From: Acidiphilium acidophilum
Lineage (GTDB): Bacteria > Pseudomonadota > Alphaproteobacteria > Acetobacterales > Acetobacteraceae
Direction: 5' to 3'
NCBI RefSeq assembly: GCF_033842475.1
Contig: NZ_JAWXYB010000018.1
Coordinates: 3,393,501-3,457,500 of the forward strand
DNA length: 64,000 bases
In this document: positions 1-8,235 of the stretch, one piece after another
Numbering within the stretch: position 1 is the first letter of the stretch
Layout: the number at the start of each line of letters is the position of its first letter
Notes under the pieces: model-generated
The model's database searches: none
Seen by the model: only the letters and a program-made list of their open reading frames with translations
Told to the model about the DNA's origin: nothing
Program-made: the position numbers and the translations under genes

Positions 1-1077
1 GATGACACCGACGATGCCGCCGGGCGGCAGTTTGAAGCTCAGCCCGTCGATCAGCACGTTGTTGCCGAATCCCTTGCGCAGCTCCACCGCCTCGATGACG
101 GTGCCGCCAAGGCGCGGGCCGGGCGGGATGATGATTTCGGCGACGCCCGAAACCTGCTCGTTCGATTTCGCCAGCATGTCCTCGTAGCGGGTGATGCGGG
201 CCTGATTTTTCGCCTGGCGCGCCTTGGGCGACGCGCCGATCCACTCGCGCTCCTCCTTGAGCGCGCGCTGACGACCGGATTCCTCTTTTTCCTCCTGGGC
301 GAGACGCTTTTGTTTCTGTTCGAGCCAGGACGTGTAATTGCCTTCGAACGGATAGCCGCGGCCCCGTTCGAGTTCGAGAATCCAGTTGGTGACGTTTTCG
401 AGGAAGTAGCGGTCATGGGTGACGACGATGACGGTGCCGGCATATCCGCGCAGGGTCTTTTCGAGCCAGGCGACCGATTCCGCATCGAGATGGTTGGTCG
501 GTTCGTCGAGCAGCAGCAGGTCGGGTTTTTCCAGCAGCAGGCGGCACAGCGCGACACGGCGGCGCTCGCCACCCGAAAGATTGGTCACCGGGCTTTCGGC
601 GGGCGGGCAGCGCAGGGCGTCGAGCGCGATATCGATCCGGCGATCGAGTTCCCAGCCGTCCTCGGCGTCGATCTTTTCCTGAAGCTCGGCCTGCTCGGCG
701 AGCAGGGCGTTCATTTTGTCATCGTCCATCGGCTCGGCGAATTCCTCGGAAATCGCATTGAACCGGGCGAGGGCGGCGCGCAGATCGGCGAAGGCGAGGG
801 CGACATTGTCGCCCACCGTGAGATCGGGTTCGAGATGAGGCTCCTGCGACAGGTAGCCGATAGTGGCACCCTCGGCGGCCCAGGCTTCGCCGCCGAATTC
901 CTTTTCGATCCCGGCCATGATTTTCAGCAGGGTGGATTTACCCGCGCCGTTGACGCCGAGCACGCCGATCTTCACGCCGGGCAGGAAGGAGAGGGTGATG
1001 CCCTTGAACACCTCGCGCCCGCCGGGAAAGGCTTTGGTGAGGTCCTTCATGACATAGACGTATTGATAGCTGGCCAT
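1..1077 (-). CDS. ettA: ABC-F ATPase EttA (energy-dependent translational throttle), 3' end cut by window
   Basis: A soluble ABC-F protein with tandem ATPase domains that binds the ribosomal E site and gates the first elongation steps according to energy state. The visible 359 codons begin MASYQYVYVMKDLTKAFPGG and contain a Walker A (GVNGAGKST), the LSGGERRR signature, a Walker B with the ABC-F-typical LLLLDEPTNHLD, the charged linker arm (region EEKEESGRQRALKEEREWIGAS) and the start of the second ATPase domain. There are no membrane segments, so it is not a transporter. The ATG at 1075-1077 is the only start that keeps the conserved N-terminus. The gene runs off the left edge, so roughly the last third is missing. 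Other ABC-F members (Uup, YheS) are possible, but the N-terminal sequence and arm fit EttA best. Confidence 0.92.
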   Translation of the reverse strand, partial: MASYQYVYVMKDLTKAFPGGREVFKGITLSFLPGVKIGVLGVNGAGKSTLLKIMAGIEKEFGGEAWAAEGATIGYLSQEPHLEPDLTVGDNVALAFADLRAALARFNAISEEFAEPMDDDKMNALLAEQAELQEKIDAEDGWELDRRIDIALDALRCPPAESPVTNLSGGERRRVALCRLLLEKPDLLLLDEPTNHLDAESVAWLEKTLRGYAGTVIVVTHDRYFLENVTNWILELERGRGYPFEGNYTSWLEQKQKRLAQEEKEESGRQRALKEEREWIGASPKARQAKNQARITRYEDMLAKSNEQVSGVAEIIIPPGPRLGGTVIEAVELRKGFGNNVLIDGLSFKLPPGGIVGVI

Positions 1078-1152
1078 TGGCTGATCCTGTCCGGTAAGGG
1101 CGTGGGTTGGTGCCGGTATAGGAACAGCGGGGCCGCGGGGCAACCGAAGCGG

Positions 1153-1350
1153 CTATTTTACCGTATAGCCCTCTTCCGTGATCGCGGCGGTGATTTTCGC
1201 GGTGTCCGACGCTTCGGCATTCGCGATCCGGACCGTGCCGGATGGCAGATCGATCGCGACCGGCGTGCCGGCGATCACCGTGTGGACCGCCTCGGTCACG
1301 GCGCGGACGCAATGGCCGCAGGTCATTCCCTCGACATGAAGTTCAAGCAT
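1153..1350 (-). CDS. Small heavy-metal-associated (HMA) domain protein, CopZ-like copper chaperone
   Basis: A 65-residue single-domain ferredoxin-fold metal chaperone. The motif GMTCGHC places the two metal-binding cysteines at residues 11 and 14, and the rest matches an HMA domain ending in GYTVK. This family binds Cu(I) and hands it to P-type ATPases or regulators in the cytoplasm; mercury or other soft metals cannot be excluded from sequence alone. I chose the ATG at 1348-1350 because an AAAGGA ribosome-binding site precedes it and the domain begins immediately. The upstream in-frame extension has no domain content. No copper ATPase or regulator lies beside it in this window. Confidence 0.85.
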   Translation of the reverse strand: MLELHVEGMTCGHCVRAVTEAVHTVIAGTPVAIDLPSGTVRIANAEASDTAKITAAITEEGYTVK

Positions 1351-1399
1351 GGTACGTTTCCTTTCGGGTCGGAGATTGGCACCTGCCGACATGGGAGGG

Positions 1400-1840
1400 T
1401 CAAGAGCGGCGGCGGCGCTCGATTTCGACGCCTGCGGAGGCGGCATCGGGGAACACATCGAGCTTCTCGACCATTACCCGGGTCCGGGCCACACGCGGAT
1501 CGGCGAGGCAGATTTCGGCCAGCCGCTCGGCGAGGGTTTCGACCAGCTGGACATGGCCGGCGGCCACGCTCGCGCGGGTGGCGTTCACGATGGTTTCGTA
1601 ATCGACCACGCGGGCGAGATCGTCGCGGCCGACCGCCGGGCGCGACATCAGGGACGGTGGCGGCTCGTCATCGATCAGCAGGTCGAGATTGATGCGGATG
1701 CGCTGGGTCCGTCCGTGCTCGTGGGCATACACGCCGATCGCCGCGTCGAGCACCAGATCGCGGATGAACATGCGGCGAAACGCCGCGCCATCGGACATAT
1801 CATGCGGCTGAGCTGCCGGGGGGGCAAAAACATCCTTCAT
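1400..1840 (-). CDS. folB: Dihydroneopterin aldolase family protein
   Basis: Likely the folate-pathway enzyme converting 7,8-dihydroneopterin to 6-hydroxymethyl-dihydropterin and glycolaldehyde. The protein (146 residues from the ATG at 1840) carries the FolB pattern: FIRDLVLDAAIGVYAHEHGRTQRIRINLDL near the N-terminus, a central VDYETIVNA segment and the HVQLVETLAERLAEICL helix with the family's catalytic-region glutamate. A second ATG at 1798 gives 132 residues, closer to the usual ~120, and neither start has a clear Shine-Dalgarno sequence. It lies just upstream of the HMA gene on the same strand with a 49 nt gap. Alphaproteobacterial FolB paralogues may act as 7,8-dihydroneopterin triphosphate epimerases, so the exact reaction is not certain. 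Confidence 0.82.
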   Translation of the reverse strand: MKDVFAPPAAQPHDMSDGAAFRRMFIRDLVLDAAIGVYAHEHGRTQRIRINLDLLIDDEPPPSLMSRPAVGRDDLARVVDYETIVNATRASVAAGHVQLVETLAERLAEICLADPRVARTRVMVEKLDVFPDAASAGVEIERRRRS

Positions 1841-1965
1841 CGCGCGGCTCTGCGCCGCAATGCGGCGCGTTGCAAGCGGTTCTTCGCATACCGCCTTCTT
1901 GCCGCCACAACAGCATCCCCATATGCGGTCTGCGGCGTTCCGCCGCATTTCAAGGGAGACATTCC

Positions 1966-2397
1966 ATGCGCCTATCCTCCGCCAGCCTTCTGCCACTGAC
2001 CGCCGCCGCCGTGATCGCGTTCAGCGGTGTCGCGATGGCCAAGGTCGTTCACCTCCATGCCACACTCGCACCGGGCGCCGGCGTCACCGGTTCGATGGGC
2101 AAGGGCATGATGACCGGCCGTTACAACACCAAAACCCATATGCTCTACTGGCATGTGACCTACAGCCACCTGACGAGCAAGGTGACGATGGCGCATTTCC
2201 ACGGCCCGGCCAAGCCCGGCGAAAATGCTCCGGTTCTGGTGCCGATCAGTGGTCCGCACGCGAGCCCGATCAACGGCCACGCGAAGATCACGACCGATCA
2301 GGCCAAGATCATTCTCGATGGCATGTCCTATGTGAACGTGCACACCGTGAAGTTCCCGGCTGGCGAAATCCGCGGGCAGGTCGAAACCGGCAAATAA
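1966..2397 (+). CDS. Secreted CHRD-domain protein
   Basis: A 143-residue protein with a clear Sec signal peptide (MRLSSASLLPLTAAAVIAFSGVAMA, cleavage after the last AMA) followed by one CHRD domain. Recognisable CHRD features are the paired segments YWHVTYSHL, MAHFHGPAKPGENAP and a C-terminal AGEIRGQVE. The CHRD fold was named after chordin repeats, and its bacterial role is unknown. The start is supported by a GGGAG motif five bases upstream. It is divergent from folB and convergent with the HiPIP gene, with a shared hairpin terminator between them. Periplasmic or extracellular location is inferred from the signal peptide. Confidence 0.85.
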   Translation: MRLSSASLLPLTAAAVIAFSGVAMAKVVHLHATLAPGAGVTGSMGKGMMTGRYNTKTHMLYWHVTYSHLTSKVTMAHFHGPAKPGENAPVLVPISGPHASPINGHAKITTDQAKIILDGMSYVNVHTVKFPAGEIRGQVETGK

Positions 2398-2427
2398 GCC
2401 GCGTGATCATCAACAGAAGATAACGAA

Positions 2428-2458
2428 AAACGCCCAATCCGATGAGGATTGGGCGTTT
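2428..2458. terminator. Bidirectional Rho-independent terminator
   Basis: A perfect 13-bp stem (AAACGCCCAATCC / GGATTGGGCGTTT) with a 5-nt loop sits between the convergent CHRD and HiPIP genes. On the minus strand it is followed by TTTTTCGTT, and on the plus strand the stem itself ends in TTT followed by ACTTTAG. It can therefore terminate both genes and is probably stronger for the HiPIP transcript. Confidence 0.85.
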
Positions 2459-2503
2459 ACTTTAGTCCGGATCGGTCAGCGACCGATCAGAGCCGAACTC
2501 CGT

Positions 2504-2791
2504 TCAGGATTTCGGGCTCCACAGGGTGCACCAGCCGGTCGGGTCGATCGGGCCGGAGACGGCCTTGCACTTGCCTTTGGCCTTCGGCGTCGGGCCCGGG
2601 ATCCACAGGGCGCAGCCGTCGCACTGATGGCCGTCCTTCGGCGTCGCCTGATACTGAACGGCGGACGGCGCCATGCCGGCGGCCTTGGCCTGCTGGGTGG
2701 TCACAACGCCGGCTGCGGCGATCGCGGCGGAGATGCCGGCTGCCTTTTTCAGAAGGGCGCGGCGACCGTCAAATTTCGGATTCTCAGACAT
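2504..2791 (-). CDS. High-potential iron-sulfur protein (HiPIP)
   Basis: A 95-residue periplasmic [4Fe-4S] electron carrier. The N-terminus has a twin-arginine-like signal (GRRALLKKAAGISAAIAAAG), expected because HiPIPs are exported folded. The mature part has the four cluster cysteines C57, C60 (CDGC), C75 and C88 with the conserved aromatic context GWCTLW. HiPIPs shuttle electrons between the bc1 complex and a terminal oxidase or photosynthetic reaction centre; in acidophilic iron oxidisers a homologue has been proposed as iron oxidase (Iro). It stands alone, with its own promoter-like sequence and a Fur-like palindrome upstream. Confidence 0.9.
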   Translation of the reverse strand: MSENPKFDGRRALLKKAAGISAAIAAAGVVTTQQAKAAGMAPSAVQYQATPKDGHQCDGCALWIPGPTPKAKGKCKAVSGPIDPTGWCTLWSPKS

Positions 2792-2833
2792 GGTTCGAAC
2801 TCCTGTTTATGGTGGTGGCTGGCATACGACACC

Positions 2834-2861
2834 ATTTTAGACCGGGAATCACATTCGGCAA
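2834..2861 (-). promoter_or_regulatory. Candidate sigma70-type promoter of the HiPIP gene
   Basis: Read on the minus strand, TTGCCG and TAAAAT are separated by 16 bp, with the -10 element about 43 bp before the HiPIP start codon. The local sequence is AT-rich compared with the rest of the window. This is pattern matching only. Confidence 0.4.
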
Positions 2862-2886
2862 GTGTAAACTGACAAATTACCTGACT

Positions 2887-2901
2887 TGAGAATGATTCTC
2901 A
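2887..2901. promoter_or_regulatory. Fur-box-like palindrome upstream of the HiPIP gene
   Basis: TGAGAATGATTCTCA is a perfect 7-1-7 palindrome and closely resembles the AATGATTCTCAT core of Fur-family operators. It lies about 95-110 bp upstream of the HiPIP start and about 26 bp upstream of the candidate -35. The other neighbour is only the 3' end of the quinone oxidoreductase gene, so HiPIP is the likely target. In alphaproteobacteria the site could be read by Fur/Mur or another Fur-family protein. Confidence 0.55.
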
Positions 2902-3002
2902 TGAAATCAGGACCATACCGGTCTACTATCTATAGTTAACAATGTCGTCAATCTAGTGTCGATCCGTCCTGAAACCATTATGCTGCCATGATTTTGACTT
3001 GA

Positions 3003-3980
3003 TCATGGAATCAGGACCGTACTTCCCGTGGTCCGGCGCGCTTCGAGCGCTTCCTGCGCCGCTGCGGCCTCGGCGAGCGGAAATGTCTGGTTGACCCGGA
3101 TTTTCACCACGCCCTGTGCCACCACATCGAACAGTTCACCAGCCACCGCCACCAGATCATCGCGCCGCGCGGTATAAGTTGCTAAGGTTGGGCGGGTCAG
3201 GAACAGGCTGCCTTTCGCGGCCAGTGTGCCGAGATCGACCGGCGGCACCGGTCCGGAGGCATTGCCGTAGCTGATCATGAGCCCGAGCGGTGCCAGGCAA
3301 TCGAGGCTCGCCGAAAACGTATCCTTGCCGACCGAATCATACACCACCGGCACCATGGCACCCTCGGTCAGCCGCTTGACCTCGGCGGACAGGCCGCCAT
3401 GCCCGATCACCACGTGATCCGCGCCATGCGCCCGCGCGATCTCGGCCTTCGCCTCGGTCGAGACCACGCCGATCACCCGGGCTCCGAGATGTTTCGCCCA
3501 CTGGCACAGGATCAGCCCCACCCCGCCGGCGGCGGCATGGACCAGAATGGTTTCGCCCGCTTTCACCCGGTAGGTCCGCCGCAGCAGGTATTGTGCGGTC
3601 ATGCCCTGCAGCATCATGGCGGCCCCGGTTGCGAAATCGATCGCATCGGGCAGTTTGACCAGCCGGTCCGCCGCGATCACCCGTTCGGTGGCGTAAGCCC
3701 CGATCGGCCCGCCCGCGTAAGCAACCCGGTCACCGATCGCGACTTCGGTTACGCCCGCGCCGATCGCCCGCACCACTCCCGCGCCCTCAAGCCCGAGCGT
3801 CGCCGGGAGATGGGGGATTTTGTAGAGCCCGATCCGGAAATAAATATCGATATAGTTGAGCCCGACCGCCTCGTGATGGATCAGCGCCTCACCCGGTCCC
3901 GGCTCCGGTGTGGGCACATCGTCCCACCGCAGAACCTCGGGACCGCCATGGGCGTGGATCCGGATCGCTTTGGTGCTCAT
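3003..3980 (-). CDS. qor: NADPH:quinone oxidoreductase (zinc-free MDR family)
   Basis: A 325-residue cytosolic medium-chain dehydrogenase/reductase of the quinone oxidoreductase type. It shows the N-terminal GHGGPEVLRWDDVPTPEPGPGE pattern, the LGLEGAGVV core without the structural-zinc cysteine set, and the AAAGGVGLILCQWAKHLGARVIG dinucleotide-binding loop. Such enzymes reduce quinones or other alpha,beta-unsaturated carbonyls with NADPH. I chose the ATG at 3980, next to the conserved start of the fold (MSTKAIRIHAHGG); a longer in-frame start at 4028 adds unconserved sequence. It stands alone, upstream of and on the same strand as the HiPIP gene. Confidence 0.88.
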   Translation of the reverse strand: MSTKAIRIHAHGGPEVLRWDDVPTPEPGPGEALIHHEAVGLNYIDIYFRIGLYKIPHLPATLGLEGAGVVRAIGAGVTEVAIGDRVAYAGGPIGAYATERVIAADRLVKLPDAIDFATGAAMMLQGMTAQYLLRRTYRVKAGETILVHAAAGGVGLILCQWAKHLGARVIGVVSTEAKAEIARAHGADHVVIGHGGLSAEVKRLTEGAMVPVVYDSVGKDTFSASLDCLAPLGLMISYGNASGPVPPVDLGTLAAKGSLFLTRPTLATYTARRDDLVAVAGELFDVVAQGVVKIRVNQTFPLAEAAAAQEALEARRTTGSTVLIP

Positions 3981-4216
3981 TGGCAATGTCTCATGTGAAG
4001 TCTCCGTGTAAGGTGCTGCGTCCGACAATGGAAATGCACGATGACGGCGGCCGCCGCACCAGAACAGATCGGCCGGTCAGGAGCGATCCAGGATCACGCA
4101 ACTGAGATCGGCCGGGTCAGGGTTCAAGGCTAGCCGGTGACAAGGTTATGTCAAGAAGCGGGCAAAGGCAGCGAAGCCGGGCAGCGGGGACAGGCAGCGG
4201 GATCGGGCGCGAAAGG

Positions 4217-5095
4217 TCAGGCACCGGCGCGCGGTGTCGTCGCCGCCGCAGCGCGCCGGTCGTGCCACGATTCCATCATTTTGAGGACAGCGGCTGCGGT
4301 TTCCTCGATCGACCGCCGGGTGACATTGACGGTGGGCCAGCCGCGCGCCGCGCAAAGCCGCCGCGCCCAGAGCAGTTCGGCCTCGACGGTCTCCTCGTCG
4401 ATATAATTCTCGCGGTCACGCTGGAATGCCGTCTCGGCGGTCTCGACCGTGCCAAGCAGGCGGAGGCGATGACGGCGGATTTCGATCAACGGGGCGGCAT
4501 CGATGAACAGGCCGACCACCGGGCAGCGCGGATTGTCGAGCACTTCGGGCACCGCGAGGCTCGGCACGAGGGGGATATTGGCGGCCTTGATCCCGCGATT
4601 CGCGAGGTAGAACGAGGTCGGGGTCTTCGAGGACCGCGAGACCCCGACCAGAATCACATCGGCTTCCGCGAGGCCGCGCATCGCCTGCCCATCGTCGTGC
4701 GAGAGCACGTAGTGCATCGCATCGATCCGGCGGAAGTAGTCGGCATCGAGCACGTATTGCCGCCCCGGCGTGGCGCGGACCGGGGTGCCGAGTTCATCGG
4801 CCAGCAGCTTGAACACCGGGTCGAGCATATGGAGCAGGCGCAGGCCGAGGCGCTCGCAAGCCTGGGCGAGTTCGGCGCGGAGTGCTTCATCGACCAGACT
4901 GGACAAAACCGGCCCGCGTTCCGCCTCGATCCCTTCGAGAACGCGATGGAGCTGCAGCCGCGAGCGGATCAGGCTCCAGCGATGCAGGTGGATGTCGGCG
5001 CCTTCGAACTGGGCGGTGACCGCGCGGGCGACGGCGTTCAGCGTATCGCCGGTGGCATCCGAGACGAGGTGGAGATTGAGGCGTTTGCCGTCCAT
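4217..5095 (-). CDS. ppsR: Pyruvate, phosphate dikinase / PEP synthetase regulatory protein (DUF299)
   Basis: A bifunctional serine/threonine kinase and phosphorylase that switches PPDK or PEP synthase off and on. The family marks are [18 protein letters not shown] at the N-terminus, the P-loop [18 protein letters not shown] in the centre and a C-terminal [18 protein letters not shown]. About 292 residues from the ATG at 5093-5095; starts at 5107 and 5149 are also open. The orthologue in Rickettsia (RP001) sits beside hemE at the origin, and the same divergent ppsR/hemE arrangement is present here. No PPDK gene is in the window. Confidence 0.9.
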   Translation of the reverse strand: MDGKRLNLHLVSDATGDTLNAVARAVTAQFEGADIHLHRWSLIRSRLQLHRVLEGIEAERGPVLSSLVDEALRAELAQACERLGLRLLHMLDPVFKLLADELGTPVRATPGRQYVLDADYFRRIDAMHYVLSHDDGQAMRGLAEADVILVGVSRSSKTPTSFYLANRGIKAANIPLVPSLAVPEVLDNPRCPVVGLFIDAAPLIEIRRHRLRLLGTVETAETAFQRDRENYIDEETVEAELLWARRLCAARGWPTVNVTRRSIEETAAAVLKMMESWHDRRAAAATTPRAGA

Positions 5096-5375
5096 GAACG
5101 ATCTCATAGCGTGGATAACTCGGGCCGTCACAGGGCCTGCAGTGGACAAGTCGGATAAGACGGAAAACCCGACTCCCTGTGGATTGTTGCACCGGGGTGT
5201 TTATGCGAATGTGGAAAAAGTCAGGGTTTGACGTAGAATCAGGGCTTTGAAACCGGAGTCCGGCTGTGGATAAGTTTGTGAATTGTTTGGCCGGACCGGG
5301 GATCCCCGTAATCAACAGGGTTAGTCTCCACAACCAATCTTTTCTCTAAAACAAATTAAAGCTAGTCAGGACGAT
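5096..5375. other. Putative chromosomal replication origin (oriC)
   Basis: A 280-bp non-coding gap between divergent ppsR and hemE. It holds one perfect DnaA box TGTGGATAA (5265-5273), two 8/9 matches (CGTGGATAA at 5110-5118 and TGTGGAAAA at 5210-5218) and weaker 7/9 matches at 5141-5149 and 5178-5186, all in the same orientation, plus an inverted 7/9 match at 5324-5332. An AT-rich stretch follows at about 5333-5363, just before hemE, and could be the unwinding element. The hemE/RP001-type neighbourhood is the conserved origin setting in Caulobacter and Rickettsia. The hemE promoter must also lie here. No CtrA motif (TTAA-N7-TTAA) is present. Confidence 0.7.
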
Positions 5376-6473
5376 ATGACGGGTAAAATGATCGATCAGC
5401 CGGTATTGCGGGTGCTCCAGGGTGAGGCGGTCTGGCCGCCGCCGGTGTGGCTGATGCGTCAGGCCGGGCGGTATCTGCCGGAGTATCGCAAGCTCAGGGC
5501 GACGGCGGGTAATTTCATTGCGCTGTGCACGACCCCGGCAATGGCGACCGAGGTGACCCTGCAGCCGATCCGCCGCTTCGGCATGGATGCCGCGATCCTG
5601 TTCAGCGACATTCTGATCCCGCCCTGGGCGCTCGGCCAGAAACTGCGCTATGCCGAGGGTGAAGGCCCTTTGATGGAACGGATCGAGACCATCGCGGATC
5701 TCGACAAGCTCAACCTCGCGCGCCTGAAGCCCGGCACTGAATCGGTGATGGAAACGGTCTCGCGGGTGCGGGCGGAATTGCCCGACGCCACGACGCTGAT
5801 CGGCTTTGCCGGCAGCCCGTTCACGGTTGCGTGCTATATGCTCGATGGCAAAGGCGGCAAGTTCGATCGCACCCTCGGACTGGTCTACAGCGATCCCGCG
5901 CTGGTCGCCGCCGTGATCGAGACCATGACGACGGCAACGATCGATTATCTGTCATGGCAGATCGAGGCCGGTGCCGATTGCGTCATGCTGTTCGATTCCT
6001 GGGCGGGATTGCTGCCGCCCGACCTGTTCCGCGCTCATGTGATCCGCCCGACCATCCGGATCGTCGATGCGATCAAGCACCGGCATCCGGGGGTTCATGT
6101 CATCGGGTTTCCGCGCCTCGCCGGGCTGATGGCGCTGCCCTATATCGCCGAGACCGGGATTTCCGCCTTTGGCATGGATGTCGCGACCGATGCGGCGGCC
6201 CTGGCCCGGCTGATGCCGCGAAAAATTGCCCTGCAGGGCAATCTCGATCCGTTGCTGCTGCGGGCGGGGGGATTGTCGCTCGATTATGCGGTCGAGCGGA
6301 TCGCCAACGAACTCGCGGGGAGTCCGCATATTTTCAACCTCGGCCACGGGATCGTGCCGGAGACCCCGCCTGAACATGTCGGGATGTTGATCGAGCGGTT
6401 GCGGGCGCTCGAACCGGTTCCGCCATCGCGGGCGCTTGAGGATTCGCGGATCGCTGCCAATTCAGGGTCATGA
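5376..6473 (+). CDS. hemE: Uroporphyrinogen decarboxylase
   Basis: This cytosolic enzyme decarboxylates the four acetate side chains of uroporphyrinogen III to give coproporphyrinogen III. The 365-residue protein has the family hallmarks PPVWLMRQAGRYLPEYR near residue 25, AAILFSDILIPPWALG, the FAGSPFTVACYMLDG loop and DSWAGLLPPDLFR. Length is normal. An AGGA motif lies 7 bases before the ATG. It is the first gene of a four-gene haem operon in which the next start overlaps its stop (ATGA at 6470). Its position beside the DnaA boxes matches the Caulobacter and Rickettsia origin layout. Confidence 0.97.
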   Translation: MTGKMIDQPVLRVLQGEAVWPPPVWLMRQAGRYLPEYRKLRATAGNFIALCTTPAMATEVTLQPIRRFGMDAAILFSDILIPPWALGQKLRYAEGEGPLMERIETIADLDKLNLARLKPGTESVMETVSRVRAELPDATTLIGFAGSPFTVACYMLDGKGGKFDRTLGLVYSDPALVAAVIETMTTATIDYLSWQIEAGADCVMLFDSWAGLLPPDLFRAHVIRPTIRIVDAIKHRHPGVHVIGFPRLAGLMALPYIAETGISAFGMDVATDAAALARLMPRKIALQGNLDPLLLRAGGLSLDYAVERIANELAGSPHIFNLGHGIVPETPPEHVGMLIERLRALEPVPPSRALEDSRIAANSGS

Positions 6474-7558
6474 ACGACACCGAACCCGTCCTGCCCGTCC
6501 GTACCGCGATCGTTCTGTTCAATCTCGGCGGGCCGGACGGGGCTGACAGTATCAAGCCGTTCCGGGTCAATCTGTTTTCCGACCCGGCGATCATTCGCGC
6601 GCCGATTTTCATCCGGTTCTGGCTGGCGCGGGTGATAGCGGCCTCGGCGCAGAAAAAGGCCGAGGAAGGTTATGCGCTGATGGGCGGCAAATCGCCCCTG
6701 CTCGAACTTACGCGCAATCAGGCCGAGGCGCTCGAAGCCAGCCTGCCGGGTTCGAAATGCTTCATCGCGATGCGCTACTGGCACCCGTTCGCCACCGAGA
6801 TTGCGCGGGAGGTCAAGGCCTGGGCACCGGAGCGCATTCTGTTGCTGCCGCTCTATCCGCAGTTCTCGACCACCACCACCGGCAGCTCGCTCTCGGATTG
6901 GCACGATGCCGCCGCCCGCGCCGGGCTCGTGGTTCCGACCACGACCCTGTGCTGCTGGTACGACGATCCCGCCTATGCCGCCGCCATCGCAGCACTGGTG
7001 ATGCGTACGCTGGCGACCGCGCGGGCCGAACTGCCGGCGGGCACGCCGATCCGCCTGCTGTTCTCGGCCCACGGCCTGCCGGAAAGCATCGTCAAGGCGG
7101 GAGACCCGTATCAGGAGGAGGTCGAGGCCTGCACCAAGGCGGTGATGGACGTGATCACCCGGACGCTGGGCGAGGTGGTCGATCATCAGGTTTGTTTCCA
7201 GTCGCGCGCGACACCGCAGCAATGGATTGAACCCTCGACCGAACAGGCGATCGAGCAGGCGGCGCATGACGGCACCGCGGTCGTGGTGATCCCGATCGCT
7301 TTCGTGTCCGAACACATCGAAACCCTGGTCGAACTCGATGTCGAATACCGCGAGGTCGCGGAAAAACTCCATCTGCCGGGCTATTATCGCGCGCCGGCCC
7401 CCAATGACGATCCGGCGTTCATCGCGGCTCTGGCGGGGATCGCCCGGCGCGCGATCGCTCATGGCGATGGGTTGTGCTCGCATCGCGGCGGGCGATCCTG
7501 CTCTGTGCACAACCGCGATTGCCCTTGGGCGCGGTATCGGGCACTCGTGGACGCATGA
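6470..7558 (+). CDS. hemH: Ferrochelatase
   Basis: Inserts Fe2+ into protoporphyrin IX, the last step of protohaem synthesis. The 362-residue protein has the expected NLGGPDGADSIKPFRVNLFSDPAII N-terminus, the YPQFSTTTTGSS region, the catalytic-histidine motif LLFSAHGLPESIVKAGDPY and FVSEHIETLVELDVEY with the conserved glutamate. The start overlaps the hemE stop by 4 bp and its own stop overlaps the next start, so translation is probably coupled. The C-terminal tail contains CSHRGGRSCSVHNRDC, a cysteine/histidine-rich stretch. Some bacterial ferrochelatases carry a C-terminal [2Fe-2S] cluster, but the spacing here is not enough to claim one. Confidence 0.96.
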   Translation: MNDTEPVLPVRTAIVLFNLGGPDGADSIKPFRVNLFSDPAIIRAPIFIRFWLARVIAASAQKKAEEGYALMGGKSPLLELTRNQAEALEASLPGSKCFIAMRYWHPFATEIAREVKAWAPERILLLPLYPQFSTTTTGSSLSDWHDAAARAGLVVPTTTLCCWYDDPAYAAAIAALVMRTLATARAELPAGTPIRLLFSAHGLPESIVKAGDPYQEEVEACTKAVMDVITRTLGEVVDHQVCFQSRATPQQWIEPSTEQAIEQAAHDGTAVVVIPIAFVSEHIETLVELDVEYREVAEKLHLPGYYRAPAPNDDPAFIAALAGIARRAIAHGDGLCSHRGGRSCSVHNRDCPWARYRALVDA

Positions 7559-8235
7559 AGCGCAATTTCGATCTGGTGATCTTCGACTGCGACGGTGTGC
7601 TGATGGACAGCGAGAAAGTCTCGGCCCGGGTCGTCGCCGCGGATATGACCGAGCATGGGGTGCCGATTACGCCGGAGGCGGCGATGGCGCGCTTCGTCGG
7701 CATGTCGCTCAAGCACATGAAGCCGTTGATCGAAGCCGAGCGCGGTGCCCCTTTACCCGCCGACTGGAATGCACGGATGATCCAGAAGATCGCACTGGCG
7801 ATGTCGCACGAGGTGACCGAGATCCCCGGTGCGCGCGCCGTGCTGGAAAGCCTCGATCGTGAAGGCATTCCCTGGCGGATCGCCTCGAACTCCGCTGACG
7901 CCGAAATGGATGCGAAATTCACCAGAACCGGCTTTCTCGCGATTACCGAAGGCCGCACCCACAGCGCGCCGCGCCTGTTTGCCCAGGGCGGCCAGCCCAA
8001 ACCGGCGCCGGATGTCTTTCTCGATGCCGCCCGCGCGCAGGGCGTGCCGCCTCATCGCTGCGTGGTGATCGAGGACAGTGCCCCGGGCGTCGCCGGGGCG
8101 GTCGCTGCCGGCATGACCTGCTATGGTTTCGCGCCGCATGGCGAGGGGAGCACTTTGCTTGCCGCCGGTGCCACCGGCATTATCCGCACCCTTGATGCCG
8201 TGCCCGCCCTGCTCGATGCGCGGGTCGCGGCATGA
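7555..8235 (+). CDS. HAD-superfamily phosphatase (phosphoglycolate phosphatase/beta-phosphoglucomutase-like)
   Basis: A 226-residue cytosolic HAD hydrolase. Motif I is VIFDCDGVLMDSE with the nucleophile and acid at D11 and D13, motif II is around RIASNSAD, and motif IV is VVIEDSAPGV. The helical cap between motifs I and II is of the phosphoglycolate phosphatase/PGMB type. The substrate cannot be told from sequence. The ATG at 7555 overlaps the hemH stop, and the next gene (hemJ) overlaps its own stop, so it is embedded in the haem operon. Whether it serves haem synthesis is unknown. Confidence 0.85.
   Translation: MKRNFDLVIFDCDGVLMDSEKVSARVVAADMTEHGVPITPEAAMARFVGMSLKHMKPLIEAERGAPLPADWNARMIQKIALAMSHEVTEIPGARAVLESLDREGIPWRIASNSADAEMDAKFTRTGFLAITEGRTHSAPRLFAQGGQPKPAPDVFLDAARAQGVPPHRCVVIEDSAPGVAGAVAAGMTCYGFAPHGEGSTLLAAGATGIIRTLDAVPALLDARVAA

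Noticed and set aside
310-1692. Long plus-strand open frame across ettA and the HMA gene
   Set aside because: It is antisense to clearly recognisable proteins, has no domain content and its composition is that of GC-rich shadow frames.
4148-5158. 336-codon plus-strand frame opposite ppsR
   Set aside because: PpsR on the other strand has all family motifs; this frame has none.
5096-5375. CtrA sites in the putative origin
   Set aside because: The only TTAA occurrence is not followed by a second half-site at the right spacing.
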